Assembly (NCBI GenBank): GCA_944321205.1
Contig: CALUKK010000149.1
Location: 1-53,983, forward strand
Length of the DNA: 53,983 nucleotides
Reading direction: 5' to 3'
Source of the DNA: an uncultured Alistipes sp.
GTDB lineage: Bacteria > Bacteroidota > Bacteroidia > Bacteroidales > Rikenellaceae
Numbering within the stretch: position 1 is the stretch's first letter; every line of letters starts with the position of its first letter. The notes beneath the pieces were generated by a model. It ran no database searches and was not told the DNA's origin. It saw nothing but the letters and a program-made list of their open reading frames with translations. This document shows positions 35,490 through 45,139 of this stretch, one piece after another. A program made the position numbers and the translations under genes.

Positions 35490-36995
35490 ATGACGACAAA
35501 CATGAAAAGTCTTTTTTACCGCATACTGATTCTGACATCGATCCTCGCAGGCACGAGTTCATGTGCAAAATGGCTCGACGTGCTGCCGAAGACTTCGGTG
35601 GAGCAGGAGGATCTGTTCTCCCGCGAAACGGGGTTCAAGGATGCGCTGACCGGATTCTATCTGCTCATGGGAACCGAGACGCTCTATGCGCAGGATCTGA
35701 GCTACCATTATATCGAGATGCTGGCAGGGCGATACGACCAGGCTCCCAACATGGTGAACTGGAGTTCGATCTATGCCTACGACGGTACCTATCAGACAAC
35801 CGTCAACTCGATCTACTCGAAGATGTACAACATCATCGCCAATGTCAACAACTTCCTCCATTTCATAGATGCCAAGCGGGAGGTCATCACCACGCCTGAC
35901 TACTACGAGACAATGAAGGGAGAAGCCCTGGGATTGCGCGCCTTCCTGCATTTTGACCTGTTGCGGCTCTTTGGCCCGATCTATTCGGAAAACCCCACGG
36001 GCAGGGCCATCCCCTACCGGACGAGTTTCGACAACCATGCAACCCCGATTCTGCCGGCCAACGAAGTGCTCGACCACTGCATTGCCGACCTGCTCGAGGC
36101 CGAAGAGCTGCTCGACGGACACGACAGCGAGATCTTCAATTTCGACGATACGGCCGACCCCTTCACCGAGATGCGCCAGATGCGCATGAATCTATGGGCC
36201 GTACGGGCGATGCTGGCGCGGGCCTACTGCTACAAGGGAGATGCCGAGAGCAAGAAACTGGCCTTGCAGTATGCCACGCAGGTGATCGAGAGCGGGAAAT
36301 TCTCGCTGACCCCGAGCGAAGGCATTGCCCAGACACCGCTCAGGCCCACCGAACAGATCTTCGCACTTTACATCTACGACTACTATCAGATCGTCGACCC
36401 GATCTTCAAGAACAGCAGCAACTCGACCATTTTGAGTGTCGATGAATCGGATGTCACGATGTGGTACGAGTACCGAAGCGGAGGTTCGTCCGAGGACCGT
36501 CTGGACTATTTCAAACTCGTGGTTAACGATCAGGCAAGCGATAAGGCAAACAAACAACTCCTCAAACGTTACGACATGAGTGTATACCCGAACTCACGGG
36601 ACAACTACGATGGATACAATTCGCAGCCGCTGATCCGCCTGTCGGAGATGTACTACATTGCAGCCGAGTGCGAACCGGACCCCGATACGGCGGCCTCATA
36701 TCTGGATGAGGTGATCTACACGCGCTCGGGACGCCCGAACTACACGCTCACGACCGGCTTCGATCAGACGGACAGCCGCCAGATCTTCAACATGACGACG
36801 GGCAAGACGGTCCGCGTCAACGAGCTGATGAAGGAGTACGTGAAAGATTTCTATGGCGAAGGGCAGTTGTTCTTCTTCTACAAGAGGCATAATTTCCATA
36901 CGTTCTCGAACTGTCCGGCTCCCAATGACGACATGTCGACGCATTACCAGATGCCGCTTCCCAACGACGAGTACACCTTCGGAAACAACAATTGA
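35490..36995 (+). CDS. SusD/RagB family surface nutrient-binding lipoprotein
   Basis: Lid protein of the SusCD complex, about 501 residues from the ATG at 35490; a second ATG at 35502 (MKSLFYRILILTSIL) gives a more standard signal peptide and may be the true start. The lipobox is GTSSC, followed by the typical AKWLDVLPKTSVEQEDLFS. The SusD pattern of helical TPR-like units follows (ALTGFYLLMGTETLY; GEALGLRAFLHFDLLRLFGPI; MNLWAVRAMLARAYCYKGD; PLIRLSEMYYIAAEC). It begins 12 bases after SusC. No carbohydrate-specific residues can be named from the sequence. Confidence 0.94.
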   Translation: MTTNMKSLFYRILILTSILAGTSSCAKWLDVLPKTSVEQEDLFSRETGFKDALTGFYLLMGTETLYAQDLSYHYIEMLAGRYDQAPNMVNWSSIYAYDGTYQTTVNSIYSKMYNIIANVNNFLHFIDAKREVITTPDYYETMKGEALGLRAFLHFDLLRLFGPIYSENPTGRAIPYRTSFDNHATPILPANEVLDHCIADLLEAEELLDGHDSEIFNFDDTADPFTEMRQMRMNLWAVRAMLARAYCYKGDAESKKLALQYATQVIESGKFSLTPSEGIAQTPLRPTEQIFALYIYDYYQIVDPIFKNSSNSTILSVDESDVTMWYEYRSGGSSEDRLDYFKLVVNDQASDKANKQLLKRYDMSVYPNSRDNYDGYNSQPLIRLSEMYYIAAECEPDPDTAASYLDEVIYTRSGRPNYTLTTGFDQTDSRQIFNMTTGKTVRVNELMKEYVKDFYGEGQLFFFYKRHNFHTFSNCPAPNDDMSTHYQMPLPNDEYTFGNNN

Positions 36996-37000
36996 ACGAA

Positions 37001-37726
37001 ATGAATATCAGAATGATAATGGCAGCCGCCGCCCTGCTTGCAACGACGGTGGGCTGCAAGGAAAACGACATTGCGCTCTACAACGAATCGCCGCGTTTGG
37101 AGTATGCGACCATAGCGACCTGCACGTTCAACGACCAGGACTATCTGAATGCCTACATTCTCGATGAGAAGACGACGGAGAAGGAGTGCGAGATCACGGT
37201 CCAGCTCATCGGACGATTGCTCACCGAGCCGATGACCTATTGCATGAAGGGGGTTGCGGATCCGAAATCGGAGTTCGAGGTTCAGGCCCGCTTCGAGAAT
37301 CCGTACACCTTCCCGAGTTCGGCCGCCACAACGGAAGCCAAGGTCTACGTCACCTGTCCGACCCGGGAACAGGCCTCGATCAAGGATGTCACGACGACCG
37401 GTACCCTGGAGATCTCGTCCGACACGGAGGATCCGAACCATTCGTTCGGACCGGGGCGGAACGAGAATCTGGTCTGCCGGTTGAACGTCGTTCTCCAGAT
37501 CTATCCCGACAACTGGGACAGCAACTGCTGGGGCGCCTACAGCCGGGCGAAGTACATCTTCATGATGGAGAGCTTCAAAACGACGCATAACAACATTGAA
37601 AAGACACAAGAAAACCGGATCGAACTGCGTCGTCTGTACAACACCTACAAAGAGGAGCACGACACACCGCTGTATGACGACGATGGAAACGAGATCAACT
37701 TCCCGGTAAATCCCCCTATCAACTAA
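37001..37726 (+). CDS. DUF4843 lipoprotein of the SusCD operon
   Basis: Lipoprotein of 241 residues (MNIRMIMAAAALLATTVGC, lipobox Cys19). The ATG at 37001 is chosen; the frame also has a TTG at 36992 overlapping the SusD stop, but that only adds three residues. It has a beta-rich DUF4843 core (ECEITVQLIGRLL; FPSSAATTEAKVYVTC) and a C-terminal region with WGAYSRAKYIFMMESF and a charged helix. The order SusC-SusD-DUF4843-PKD-like-metalloprotease is a recurring Bacteroidetes set. It may be an accessory surface binding protein; the ligand is unknown. Confidence 0.82.
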   Translation: MNIRMIMAAAALLATTVGCKENDIALYNESPRLEYATIATCTFNDQDYLNAYILDEKTTEKECEITVQLIGRLLTEPMTYCMKGVADPKSEFEVQARFENPYTFPSSAATTEAKVYVTCPTREQASIKDVTTTGTLEISSDTEDPNHSFGPGRNENLVCRLNVVLQIYPDNWDSNCWGAYSRAKYIFMMESFKTTHNNIEKTQENRIELRRLYNTYKEEHDTPLYDDDGNEINFPVNPPIN

Positions 37727-37738
37727 CGACGATCAACC

Positions 37739-39472
37739 ATGAAAAACGGATTTCAATACTGGCGTGTTCTTGCCGGACTGGCCCTGCTGCTGAGCTCGTG
37801 CTACAAGGACAAGGGCAACTATGACTACCACGAGATCAACGAGATTGTCATCACAAAGAGCGAATACAGTTATACGACCCCGAAAGAGGGGAAATTTACC
37901 GACTTCGAGATCAAACCGACCATCACGCAGACGATGACCTCCGGGACGGAGAATCTGGCCTACGAATGGCGACGTCAGGTAGGGACCTTCGACTGGCAGG
38001 TAGTCGGTACGGAGCCCACCTACACGCTGACCGTCTCCTCGGACGACACGCAGCCCATCCAGCTGCGCCTGGCCGTAACCGACACCAATCTGGGGATCAC
38101 CACGTACGAGGAGATCACCGTCAAACCGATCTTCCAGTTCAATCAGAGCTGGTTCCTGCTGCAGAACATCGACGGTCAGGCTGTTCTGGGCTGTATCGAC
38201 GGTGAGGGCAACGGCCGGGTGGTCACCAAAGACATCTACTCACAGGAGATGGACACTCCACTCGAAGGGGCACCCGTCGGACTGGGTATGAACAACTTTC
38301 TGAAAATAACAGAGCCCCAGAATCCCAACGCGGCATTCGATGTCATTCTGGGCGTTTTCACGAGTAACAAGCCCTACATCCTGAATGGAAGCTCGCTTGA
38401 AGATTACCGTCTTAACTACCAGCGGCTGCTCTACGAAAAGAAGGTGACGGGCGACGCCACGTTCGACCCGCAACTAATGAAGGGGAACCGCGACAATTTT
38501 GTGGTAGTGGATAATGGGAAATTCTGGTATGGCTACCCGGACAATCTGGCCCTGATGTACCCGATCCAACTTTCGGACGACCTGGGCGGAGGTTACAACT
38601 ACACCATCACGGGAGTTGGCATGGCCAAGAAAAACCGGTGTGTGGTTTACGACGATCAGGGCAAGCGGTTTCTGAATTTCATCGGTAATGCCTACGAAAG
38701 GGGGCTCAACAACCGCATCAAGGTGGTCAACGGAGGCGGAGACTACGACCAGTCCATCTACATGGACGAGGGAGATATCAACCGTCAAGATCGGATCACC
38801 GCAATCACCGCCATGTCTACGAACCGGTTCGACCCGCAGACGGATATTCCGGGAGACTTCAAGCTCGACTACATGGGATGTTCGGCCTCGCTGGACCTCA
38901 CGGGCGAGACGACCTACGATATAACGACGCTTATGGCCATCGGACACTCGGGCCAGAATTTCAAGATCTATGAATTCTACCCGGACGGAAGCGAGGACAC
39001 GAACGTCGGAATCTGCAGCAACATGTGGACGGTAGCCAGTCAGGGCAATCCGACATCGATGAGCGAAGACGGCAAATGGCCCGTGACCACGTCGTCGGCC
39101 TTCAAGCAGATGTTCTTCTACGCTGCGGGAAATGCGATCTACCGGGTCGACCTGACGCAGCAGACGCCGGACGTAAAGGTGATTTACGAGACGGATCCCT
39201 CGAAGGGGAAGATCAAGTTCCTGAAGCTTAAGTCGGACAACGAGGATATCGCCTATATCGGAGGTGGCGAAGGTTATTCGCATAAAGGGATCACACGGCA
39301 CCTGGGTATCCTTCAGGAAGACGAGCAGGGAAATGACACCTTGGTTGAACTTCAGCTGACGGCGGCTGGCGAGATCGCTCTCGACGAGAACAAGGAGCAG
39401 ATCATCTACACATTCGAAGGGGCCTTCAAGCATGTCGTGGACATGCTCTTTGTCTTCCGGGAAATAATCTGA
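37739..39472 (+). CDS. PKD-like family surface lipoprotein
   Basis: Lipoprotein of 577 residues (LLSSC, near Cys21) beginning YKDKGNYDYHEINEIVI, the usual start of the PKD-like lipoproteins found in SusCD loci. One PKD/Ig-like domain (residues 40-135: YEWRRQVGTFDWQVVGTEPTYTLTV) precedes a region with strands repeated in a pattern like a beta-propeller (WFLLQNIDGQAVLGCIDGEG; NFVVVDNGKFWYGYPDN; MFFYAAGNAIYRVDL). It begins 12 bases after DUF4843 and ends 1 base before the metalloprotease start. A binding role on the cell surface is inferred. Confidence 0.85.
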   Translation: MKNGFQYWRVLAGLALLLSSCYKDKGNYDYHEINEIVITKSEYSYTTPKEGKFTDFEIKPTITQTMTSGTENLAYEWRRQVGTFDWQVVGTEPTYTLTVSSDDTQPIQLRLAVTDTNLGITTYEEITVKPIFQFNQSWFLLQNIDGQAVLGCIDGEGNGRVVTKDIYSQEMDTPLEGAPVGLGMNNFLKITEPQNPNAAFDVILGVFTSNKPYILNGSSLEDYRLNYQRLLYEKKVTGDATFDPQLMKGNRDNFVVVDNGKFWYGYPDNLALMYPIQLSDDLGGGYNYTITGVGMAKKNRCVVYDDQGKRFLNFIGNAYERGLNNRIKVVNGGGDYDQSIYMDEGDINRQDRITAITAMSTNRFDPQTDIPGDFKLDYMGCSASLDLTGETTYDITTLMAIGHSGQNFKIYEFYPDGSEDTNVGICSNMWTVASQGNPTSMSEDGKWPVTTSSAFKQMFFYAAGNAIYRVDLTQQTPDVKVIYETDPSKGKIKFLKLKSDNEDIAYIGGGEGYSHKGITRHLGILQEDEQGNDTLVELQLTAAGEIALDENKEQIIYTFEGAFKHVVDMLFVFREII

Positions 39473-39473
39473 C

Positions 39474-41849
39474 ATGCCGTTCCGGATTGTATATCGATTG
39501 CTCGGGACGTTGTTGCCTCTTGGAATCACGGTGGCAGCAGCGTCCCCGGCCTATTCCGGTCCCGGAAAACCGGAGGCTGCCGAAATTATCCGAACCGACG
39601 TTCGGACGAAATCCGAAAGCGGTGAACCGGCTTGTCGGGAGACATCGGTCGTCACAGACTCTCCGAGATCGGAAGATCTTCAGCATGTGCCAATAACGGG
39701 TGAGGCTGGTATCGGAAGGCTTTACCGTTCGGGGGACGATTGGTTATGGGAGCTTCCCGACTCGGTAATGGGACGCACGATGAGCCTCCTCGTTACGTTG
39801 CTCGACGCTCCGCCCCAGAAGGACAAGGAGGCAAAATTCGGCTACGCAGGGGACCGCTTCGGGCCGATGATGCTGCGCTTTGCGGATGACGGGGCAGCCG
39901 TGCGTCTGGAGCAGGCTGTCGGGATGGAGATTGCCGATACGGAAACAGCCGCCGCACGGCTCCACAACGAAGCCCGCACGTGGAATACGCGCTGCTGGCT
40001 GCCGGTCGTGGAGCGCCGGGCGGAACGGGTGACGATCGACGCCGGAGCATTGCTCCGGGACGACCAGCTCTTCGGCCTGCAAGGAGTGTCGTTCATGCTC
40101 AAGTTGGGGATGTGTATCGACCGCAAGCCCGCGCTGGAGGAGATCCGGCAGATTCCGGGCGGAGTGATCGTCCGTTCTCAACGGACCTACACGTCGCTCC
40201 CCTTTCCGGGGCGGAAGATCGACACGACGCACTGGCGCATCGGCGCGAGTCTCTCGCTGCTGCCGCACGAAGAGATGGAGGGGCGTTACTTCGACCCGCG
40301 AGTCGGGTACTTCGAGATTCCGGGACGCCGTATTGCGGTGCAGGGAACCGGTCTTGACGACGCCAGTCTGGTCAAACGCTGGCATCTGGTCCCGGCGCCC
40401 GCCGATACGGCCCGTTACAATCGGGGCGAGGTGGTTCCGCCGCAGCGGAAGATCGTCTTCTACTCCGGCCGGGAGTTCCCCGAGCGATGGAAGGCGGCCA
40501 CACGGCGTGCTGCGGCCAACTGGAATCCGGTCTTTGAAGCGGCCGGGTTTCGCGATGTTATCGAGGTCCGGGATGCCGACGAGTCGGATCCCGCCTGTAC
40601 GCCCGACAACGGACGTCTGACGTGGATCCACTACACGGCGACCGAAAACGAAAACGCCCACGGAAGTCCCTACACGGATCTGCGCAACGGTGAGGTGTTG
40701 TGTGCCATGATCCGGATCTTCGAGGGATCGTTCAATCTTGAACGACGCTGGCACATCTCACAGACGGGCGACCCGTGGCCGATGGACGAGCGGATGGAGG
40801 AACTGGTCTACGAATCGGTGATGACTCATGAGATCGGCCACGTGCTGGGGCTCGAACACAACTTCTACGGCAGCACACGTTACGAAACGGCCCAGTTGCG
40901 CGACGCCGAATTGATGCACCGCGAAGCTTCGGGGTCGTCGATCATGGATTACCAGCGGCTGAACCATGCGGCCCAGCCCGAAGACGGTCTTGCGGCCGCG
41001 GATCTCGTTCCTCGCCTGGGGCCCTACGACCGGGCTGCCATTGCATGGGGGTATCGTTGCTATCCGGGCAGCAGTCGCGAAGCGGTCGCCGATTCGCTGT
41101 CGCACCGGGCCGCCCGGATGTCCGCCTCCCGGGAACTGCGCTATCTGCCGCAGAACACGACCCGCGATCCGCAGGTGATGGCCGAGGATATCGGGCGCAA
41201 CCCGTTGGAGACAATCGAATTGGGAATGCGCCATCTGGAGCGGGCCGCCGCAGCTCTCGAATCACCGCAGCCGGGGATGCTCGATACGACGCTGATCCGG
41301 GAGTCCCTGGAGCGCCAGTACCGGAAATTTGTCGGACAGGCACTTCAGTACATCGGCGGTCGTCGGCACGACTTCGCCCGGCACGGTGAAGCGATACGAA
41401 TGGTCAGTGCCGACGAACACCGCACGGCACTTGCCATGCTGGAGAACTACGTGGCGACACCTCCTGCCTGGCTGAATGAGCGCACGGCCGCAAGTCAGCG
41501 GCAGGGATTGGCCCCGGCACTGGTCGGAAGGCTCGAACAGGTGGAGGAGAATGCCCGGGCCGGGAGCGACTACCCGGCCAAGTCCTGTCTGGAGGATCTC
41601 GACCGGCTGTTCGTGGGTGAAAGCCTCGACAGAGAGCCGACTCCGGAACGTCTTGTACAGGCTACGACCTATGTAGAGGAGCTCTTACGCACGGTTGCAG
41701 AGCAGACGGTCGATATTACGCTGCGGGTCACGTTCCTGTGCCATCTCACCGGATTGCAGGAGCGGCTGTCAGCCTCGCCCGTCCCGGCTTGGCGCGAACT
41801 GGGCGAACGGATCGCCCGCAAAAACGACAAAACGGAGGGAAACAAATGA
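39474..41849 (+). CDS. DUF5117/DUF5118-type zinc-dependent metalloprotease
   Basis: Secreted metzincin-like protease of 791 residues with a hydrophobic N-terminal signal. The N-terminal DUF5117-like beta region (DDWLWELPDSVMGRTMSLLVTLLDAP, in parts: WLWELPDSVMGRTMSLLV near 85-103) precedes the catalytic domain. Zinc ligands are in HEIGHVLGLEH: His452, Glu453 (base), His456 and His462, with a Met-turn at SSIMDY about 35 residues later. The C-terminal third is helical. It overlaps the following gene by 4 bases. Within a SusCD operon it most likely cuts proteins outside the cell or in the periplasm to feed the importer. Confidence 0.9.
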   Translation: MPFRIVYRLLGTLLPLGITVAAASPAYSGPGKPEAAEIIRTDVRTKSESGEPACRETSVVTDSPRSEDLQHVPITGEAGIGRLYRSGDDWLWELPDSVMGRTMSLLVTLLDAPPQKDKEAKFGYAGDRFGPMMLRFADDGAAVRLEQAVGMEIADTETAAARLHNEARTWNTRCWLPVVERRAERVTIDAGALLRDDQLFGLQGVSFMLKLGMCIDRKPALEEIRQIPGGVIVRSQRTYTSLPFPGRKIDTTHWRIGASLSLLPHEEMEGRYFDPRVGYFEIPGRRIAVQGTGLDDASLVKRWHLVPAPADTARYNRGEVVPPQRKIVFYSGREFPERWKAATRRAAANWNPVFEAAGFRDVIEVRDADESDPACTPDNGRLTWIHYTATENENAHGSPYTDLRNGEVLCAMIRIFEGSFNLERRWHISQTGDPWPMDERMEELVYESVMTHEIGHVLGLEHNFYGSTRYETAQLRDAELMHREASGSSIMDYQRLNHAAQPEDGLAAADLVPRLGPYDRAAIAWGYRCYPGSSREAVADSLSHRAARMSASRELRYLPQNTTRDPQVMAEDIGRNPLETIELGMRHLERAAAALESPQPGMLDTTLIRESLERQYRKFVGQALQYIGGRRHDFARHGEAIRMVSADEHRTALAMLENYVATPPAWLNERTAASQRQGLAPALVGRLEQVEENARAGSDYPAKSCLEDLDRLFVGESLDREPTPERLVQATTYVEELLRTVAEQTVDITLRVTFLCHLTGLQERLSASPVPAWRELGERIARKNDKTEGNK

Positions 41850-43534
41850 AGCGAACAATTCTACGATATGCGCTCCTGCTCACGCTGCCGTGGGCGGATC
41901 TGACGCCGGGGCGTGCCTCCGAACCGATGCTGTCGAAACAACCGGTCATCGAAGAGCTGGCGGCCGATTCGCTGCAACGGATCTGTGACGGACGGCTTCC
42001 GATCTACACCACCGGCGGAGAGTTCTGGTTGGAGATCCCCGACTGTGAACTCCGGCTACTGGTGCAGGTGGACCGCGGCGCCGGGATGCGCAGCCGTCCG
42101 GTGCAAAGTCTGACGACGTTCCGTCTGACGGCAGATCGTGAGGCGGGTCTGGCTCGTGTGCAACCCACCGACACGCTCACAACCGCGGTATCGGCCCCGA
42201 CTCCGCTGCCCCTGGCCCGCGTAGCCGGGACGGAGCGGATGCTGGCCGGAATCGGGCAGGCCGTTCTCTTTTCGGGAAAGTGGTATGCATGCGACGGAGG
42301 CATCCTGCGGCAACAGCGCATCGGTCACGAGCGGCTGCTCGGTGCCGATACGACCCGATACGGGACACGGCTGCGCCTCGAAGCGTGGTACGACGTGGAG
42401 TCCCCCGAACGCAGTACGGAGATCCAGCTGTCGGCCGGAGCCCTTCCGCTTGAGATCTCGCTTCTGCTGGAGGAGAGCCACACGACGAAAATGCCCCGTG
42501 AGGTGGTCGTCTCATCGAATCTGCCCACGGAATATGCCGAGGCGGTCCGCCGCGCCGTTGCAGGGTTCAACCGCTCGCACCGTCAGACTCCGCTGACGCT
42601 GCACCGGGGCGACGAGATCCTTCCGCTCACAACGCCGCTGGGTGTCACGTTCGACGGCACCGACGAGCGGCTGACAACCGCCGTACGACGCAATCCGCAG
42701 AACGGTCAGGTGGAGTTTCTGCGGCTGTGCCTGGGAACGGCCTCCTGGGAACGCGAAGCCCTGCAACGGGCATTACGAATCGGGATCCCCTACCGCCGTC
42801 TGCGCCTATGGCTCACCGATGCCGACCAGCGGCGCAGCACCTGTATCGACGAGGCCCTTGCCGATGTCATGACCGGGATTTTCGACCCGCGGGCAAAGGA
42901 GGTTACCGCCTCTTCCCGAAAAGACCTCGGGAAGGAGTTCCGCAGGACCCGCAAACAACTCGACCGCTGGAAACGCTTCATGCGTCGGGAGAGGATTCCC
43001 GCGCGGGGAGACCATACGGAGATTCCGGCAGCCGTTTTGTACGCAGAGATGCTCGACCGTGCGCAACAGCTCTACCTTCGGCTCGCCAAACAGAGTCGCG
43101 GCACGGCCCTCCAGGGCGAAATCATCGAGTGGATTGCCCGGGGGCTGATCGCCGATGGCGGAGGACGCTTTGCGACACCGCTGATACGGGCCAACGGTCA
43201 GGTAATCCCGCCGCGTGAAGCCGCACGGCGCAACAAGAAGGTTTGGAAAGGGGTGCTGGCCGTTGCCTCTTTGCGCTCGCTGGCCGGCATGGAGCGACTT
43301 TTCCACTCGACGCTCGAGACTTCGGGGCCCGAAGCGTTCGCCATGCAGGATGACTTTGTCGGCGAACTGCTCGAGGCGCTTCCGGCCCGTCCGGAGTTTG
43401 CCGCCACGGCCGAGGCACTCGAAAGGCTCTATGAACAGCTGGCCGACACGGCCGACACAGAGACGGCACTCTTCGCCCGCCTCGAAGGTCAAAGGCTCGC
43501 CGCCCGGCACGAAACGACAAAAACAAGCAATTGA
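41846..43534 (+). CDS. degenerate metalloprotease-like protein (pseudoprotease) coupled to the active enzyme
   Basis: Exported protein of 562 residues, start at 41846 overlapping the metalloprotease stop by 4 bases. It is distantly alike to its neighbour in the same order: GGEFWLEIPDCELRLLVQVD matches DDWLWELPDSVMGRTMSLLV, LPTEYAEAVRRAVAGFN matches FPERWKAATRRAAANWN, and ALADVMTGIFDPRAKE lines up with YESVMTHEIGHVLGLE. The zinc motif HEIGH is replaced by GIFDP (residues 344-348), so no catalysis is expected. It is shorter than its neighbour (562 against 791). It may serve as a binding or inhibitory partner. Homology was judged by eye. Confidence 0.65.
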   Translation: MKRTILRYALLLTLPWADLTPGRASEPMLSKQPVIEELAADSLQRICDGRLPIYTTGGEFWLEIPDCELRLLVQVDRGAGMRSRPVQSLTTFRLTADREAGLARVQPTDTLTTAVSAPTPLPLARVAGTERMLAGIGQAVLFSGKWYACDGGILRQQRIGHERLLGADTTRYGTRLRLEAWYDVESPERSTEIQLSAGALPLEISLLLEESHTTKMPREVVVSSNLPTEYAEAVRRAVAGFNRSHRQTPLTLHRGDEILPLTTPLGVTFDGTDERLTTAVRRNPQNGQVEFLRLCLGTASWEREALQRALRIGIPYRRLRLWLTDADQRRSTCIDEALADVMTGIFDPRAKEVTASSRKDLGKEFRRTRKQLDRWKRFMRRERIPARGDHTEIPAAVLYAEMLDRAQQLYLRLAKQSRGTALQGEIIEWIARGLIADGGGRFATPLIRANGQVIPPREAARRNKKVWKGVLAVASLRSLAGMERLFHSTLETSGPEAFAMQDDFVGELLEALPARPEFAATAEALERLYEQLADTADTETALFARLEGQRLAARHETTKTSN

Positions 43535-43553
43535 ACCATAAACCCTAACAACG

Positions 43554-44030
43554 ATGAAAAAGTTCTTATTTACGAGCGTGCTGATTCTGGCCGCAACGCT
43601 GGCCTTCGGGCAGGATATTCCGGGCAATCTGGCCCTGAAAAAACTCGACGGTTCGGACGTGTTGATGAAGGATGTCCTGAAGGACGATGTGGTGATCGTC
43701 TCGTTCTGGGCCACGTGGTGCAAGCCGTGCCAGGCCGAACTGGACGCCTTGTGCGATATCGAGGATATGTGGAAGGACAAGGTGCGCATCGTCGCCATCT
43801 CGACCGACGATTCGCGTGCCGCCGCCAAGGTCCGCTCACTGGTCAAGGGCAAACGCTGGCCCTACGAGGTGCTGCTCGATCAGAACAAGGCCCTCTTCAA
43901 GGCGTTGAATCTCTCGTCGATCCCCTTCGTGATGATCGTCAGAAACGGCGAAACGCTCTACACCCATACGGGCTACACGCCGGGAAACGAGCGGCTGCTG
44001 GTGGAACGGGCGTTGGGTTATCTGAAATAG
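43554..44030 (+). CDS. periplasmic TlpA/ResA-like thioredoxin
   Basis: Exported thioredoxin-fold protein of 158 residues. The signal peptide ends near AFGQ (residue 20), the redox motif is WCKPC (Cys56, Cys59), and the cis-proline loop is SSIPFVMIV. It has the TlpA/ResA pattern VVIVSFWATWCKPCQAEL. It is the last gene of the SusCD/protease operon, before a strong terminator, and probably keeps cysteines of exported partners reduced or helps their folding. Confidence 0.9.
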   Translation: MKKFLFTSVLILAATLAFGQDIPGNLALKKLDGSDVLMKDVLKDDVVIVSFWATWCKPCQAELDALCDIEDMWKDKVRIVAISTDDSRAAAKVRSLVKGKRWPYEVLLDQNKALFKALNLSSIPFVMIVRNGETLYTHTGYTPGNERLLVERALGYLK

Positions 44031-44041
44031 ACGTTGTGAAG

Positions 44042-44088
44042 AAAGGCCCCTTGTCGGGATCTGTCCGGATTCCGACAAGGGGCCTTTT
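44042..44088 (+). terminator. Rho-independent terminator of the SusCD/metalloprotease operon
   Basis: AAAGGCCCCTTGTCGG pairs with CCGACAAGGGGCCTTT (16 bp) around a 14-base loop and ends in TTTT, 12 bases past the thioredoxin stop. Confidence 0.88.
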
Positions 44089-44116
44089 GTAACGAACCGG
44101 ATCGAACCTACACACC

Positions 44117-45139
44117 ATGAAAATGATCATCTACGGCATCTGTGCCGTTTTGGGAGCCTTATGGGCTTCCCAGATTGCGGAGGCCGGCACGGAACAGGCC
44201 GCCGATACCGGGCCCGGGCGCTGCGAAGGAGATCCCCTCTCCGCAACGACCACCTCGGCACAAACGGACTCCGTCCGGATGGAGGAGTGGTTGCAGGCAG
44301 CACTCAAGGGGAATCCGGAGGCCTGCAAACGTCTTGGTCAGGCCTACGCAGATGACTCCGAACAACTTGTGGAGCGGAATCTGCGGGCGGCGCTGAACTG
44401 GTATCTCAAGGCGGCGCGGCTGGGAGATGCCGAAGCCCAGCGGTTGGCCGGAGAGGGCTGGCTGTTGCTGTGCGACGGATTGGAGACTCCACGACCGTAC
44501 GAAGTTGCAAACGCCCGCCACTGGCTCGAGCAATCCGCAGTCCGGGGAGATCTCAAGGCGCAGGCACTTCTGAAGACATTGCCGAAGCCGACTGTTTCAT
44601 CCGAAGCGGTGACAGAGGCCTCCCCCGCTACCGCAATCTCCGTCCCGGCCAATGCAACCGCGGAAGAGATACAACGGGAGGTTCCGGCTCCTGCCGGACG
44701 GACCGAAGCGTGGCCTGCACGACCGGATGACTATGCCCGTCTGCTGAGTGCCTTCGACACGGCCGCCGCACACGGCACCCGCCTCATGACACCGCAGGAC
44801 CCGAAACTCGGCGTTGTCGTCAGCCGCAGCCGTTTCGAAGCGCTGCGCGACCGGATTCTTGCGGGTGACGACTACGGAGCAGCAACCTATCGCGCGGCAC
44901 TGGATTCACTGCAGGCCCACCATACGATCCGCACCTTCGAGGACATGGGGCTGAACTACATGCTCTTCAAGGTGAGGCACTACTACGACACGCACCCCAT
45001 CGATTGGGGGGCCGGTCGTGAAACAGCCCCGGGACGATACACCGTAACGGATCTCCGCAATCAGTCCGACTATGTCGTCGAACAATCGTCCGACGGAGTC
45101 TGGCGCGTCCGCCGCGAACCGATCGGCGGAATCGAGTAA
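44117..45139 (+). CDS. exported Sel1-repeat protein
   Basis: Protein of 340 residues with an N-terminal signal (cleavage near AEAG, residue 23). Residues 53-155 contain Sel1-like helical repeats: WLQAALKGNPEACKRLGQAYADD, AALNWYLKAARLGDAEAQRLAGEGW and ARHWLEQSAVRGDLKAQALLK. A Ser/Ala/Thr-rich linker follows, then an unassigned C-terminal domain (residues 205-340: RSRFEALRDRILAGDDYGAATYR; MGLNYMLFKVRHYYDTHPIDW). Sel1 repeats bind proteins, so this may be a periplasmic adaptor. It stands alone between two terminators. Confidence 0.8.
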   Translation: MKMIIYGICAVLGALWASQIAEAGTEQAADTGPGRCEGDPLSATTTSAQTDSVRMEEWLQAALKGNPEACKRLGQAYADDSEQLVERNLRAALNWYLKAARLGDAEAQRLAGEGWLLLCDGLETPRPYEVANARHWLEQSAVRGDLKAQALLKTLPKPTVSSEAVTEASPATAISVPANATAEEIQREVPAPAGRTEAWPARPDDYARLLSAFDTAAAHGTRLMTPQDPKLGVVVSRSRFEALRDRILAGDDYGAATYRAALDSLQAHHTIRTFEDMGLNYMLFKVRHYYDTHPIDWGAGRETAPGRYTVTDLRNQSDYVVEQSSDGVWRVRREPIGGIE

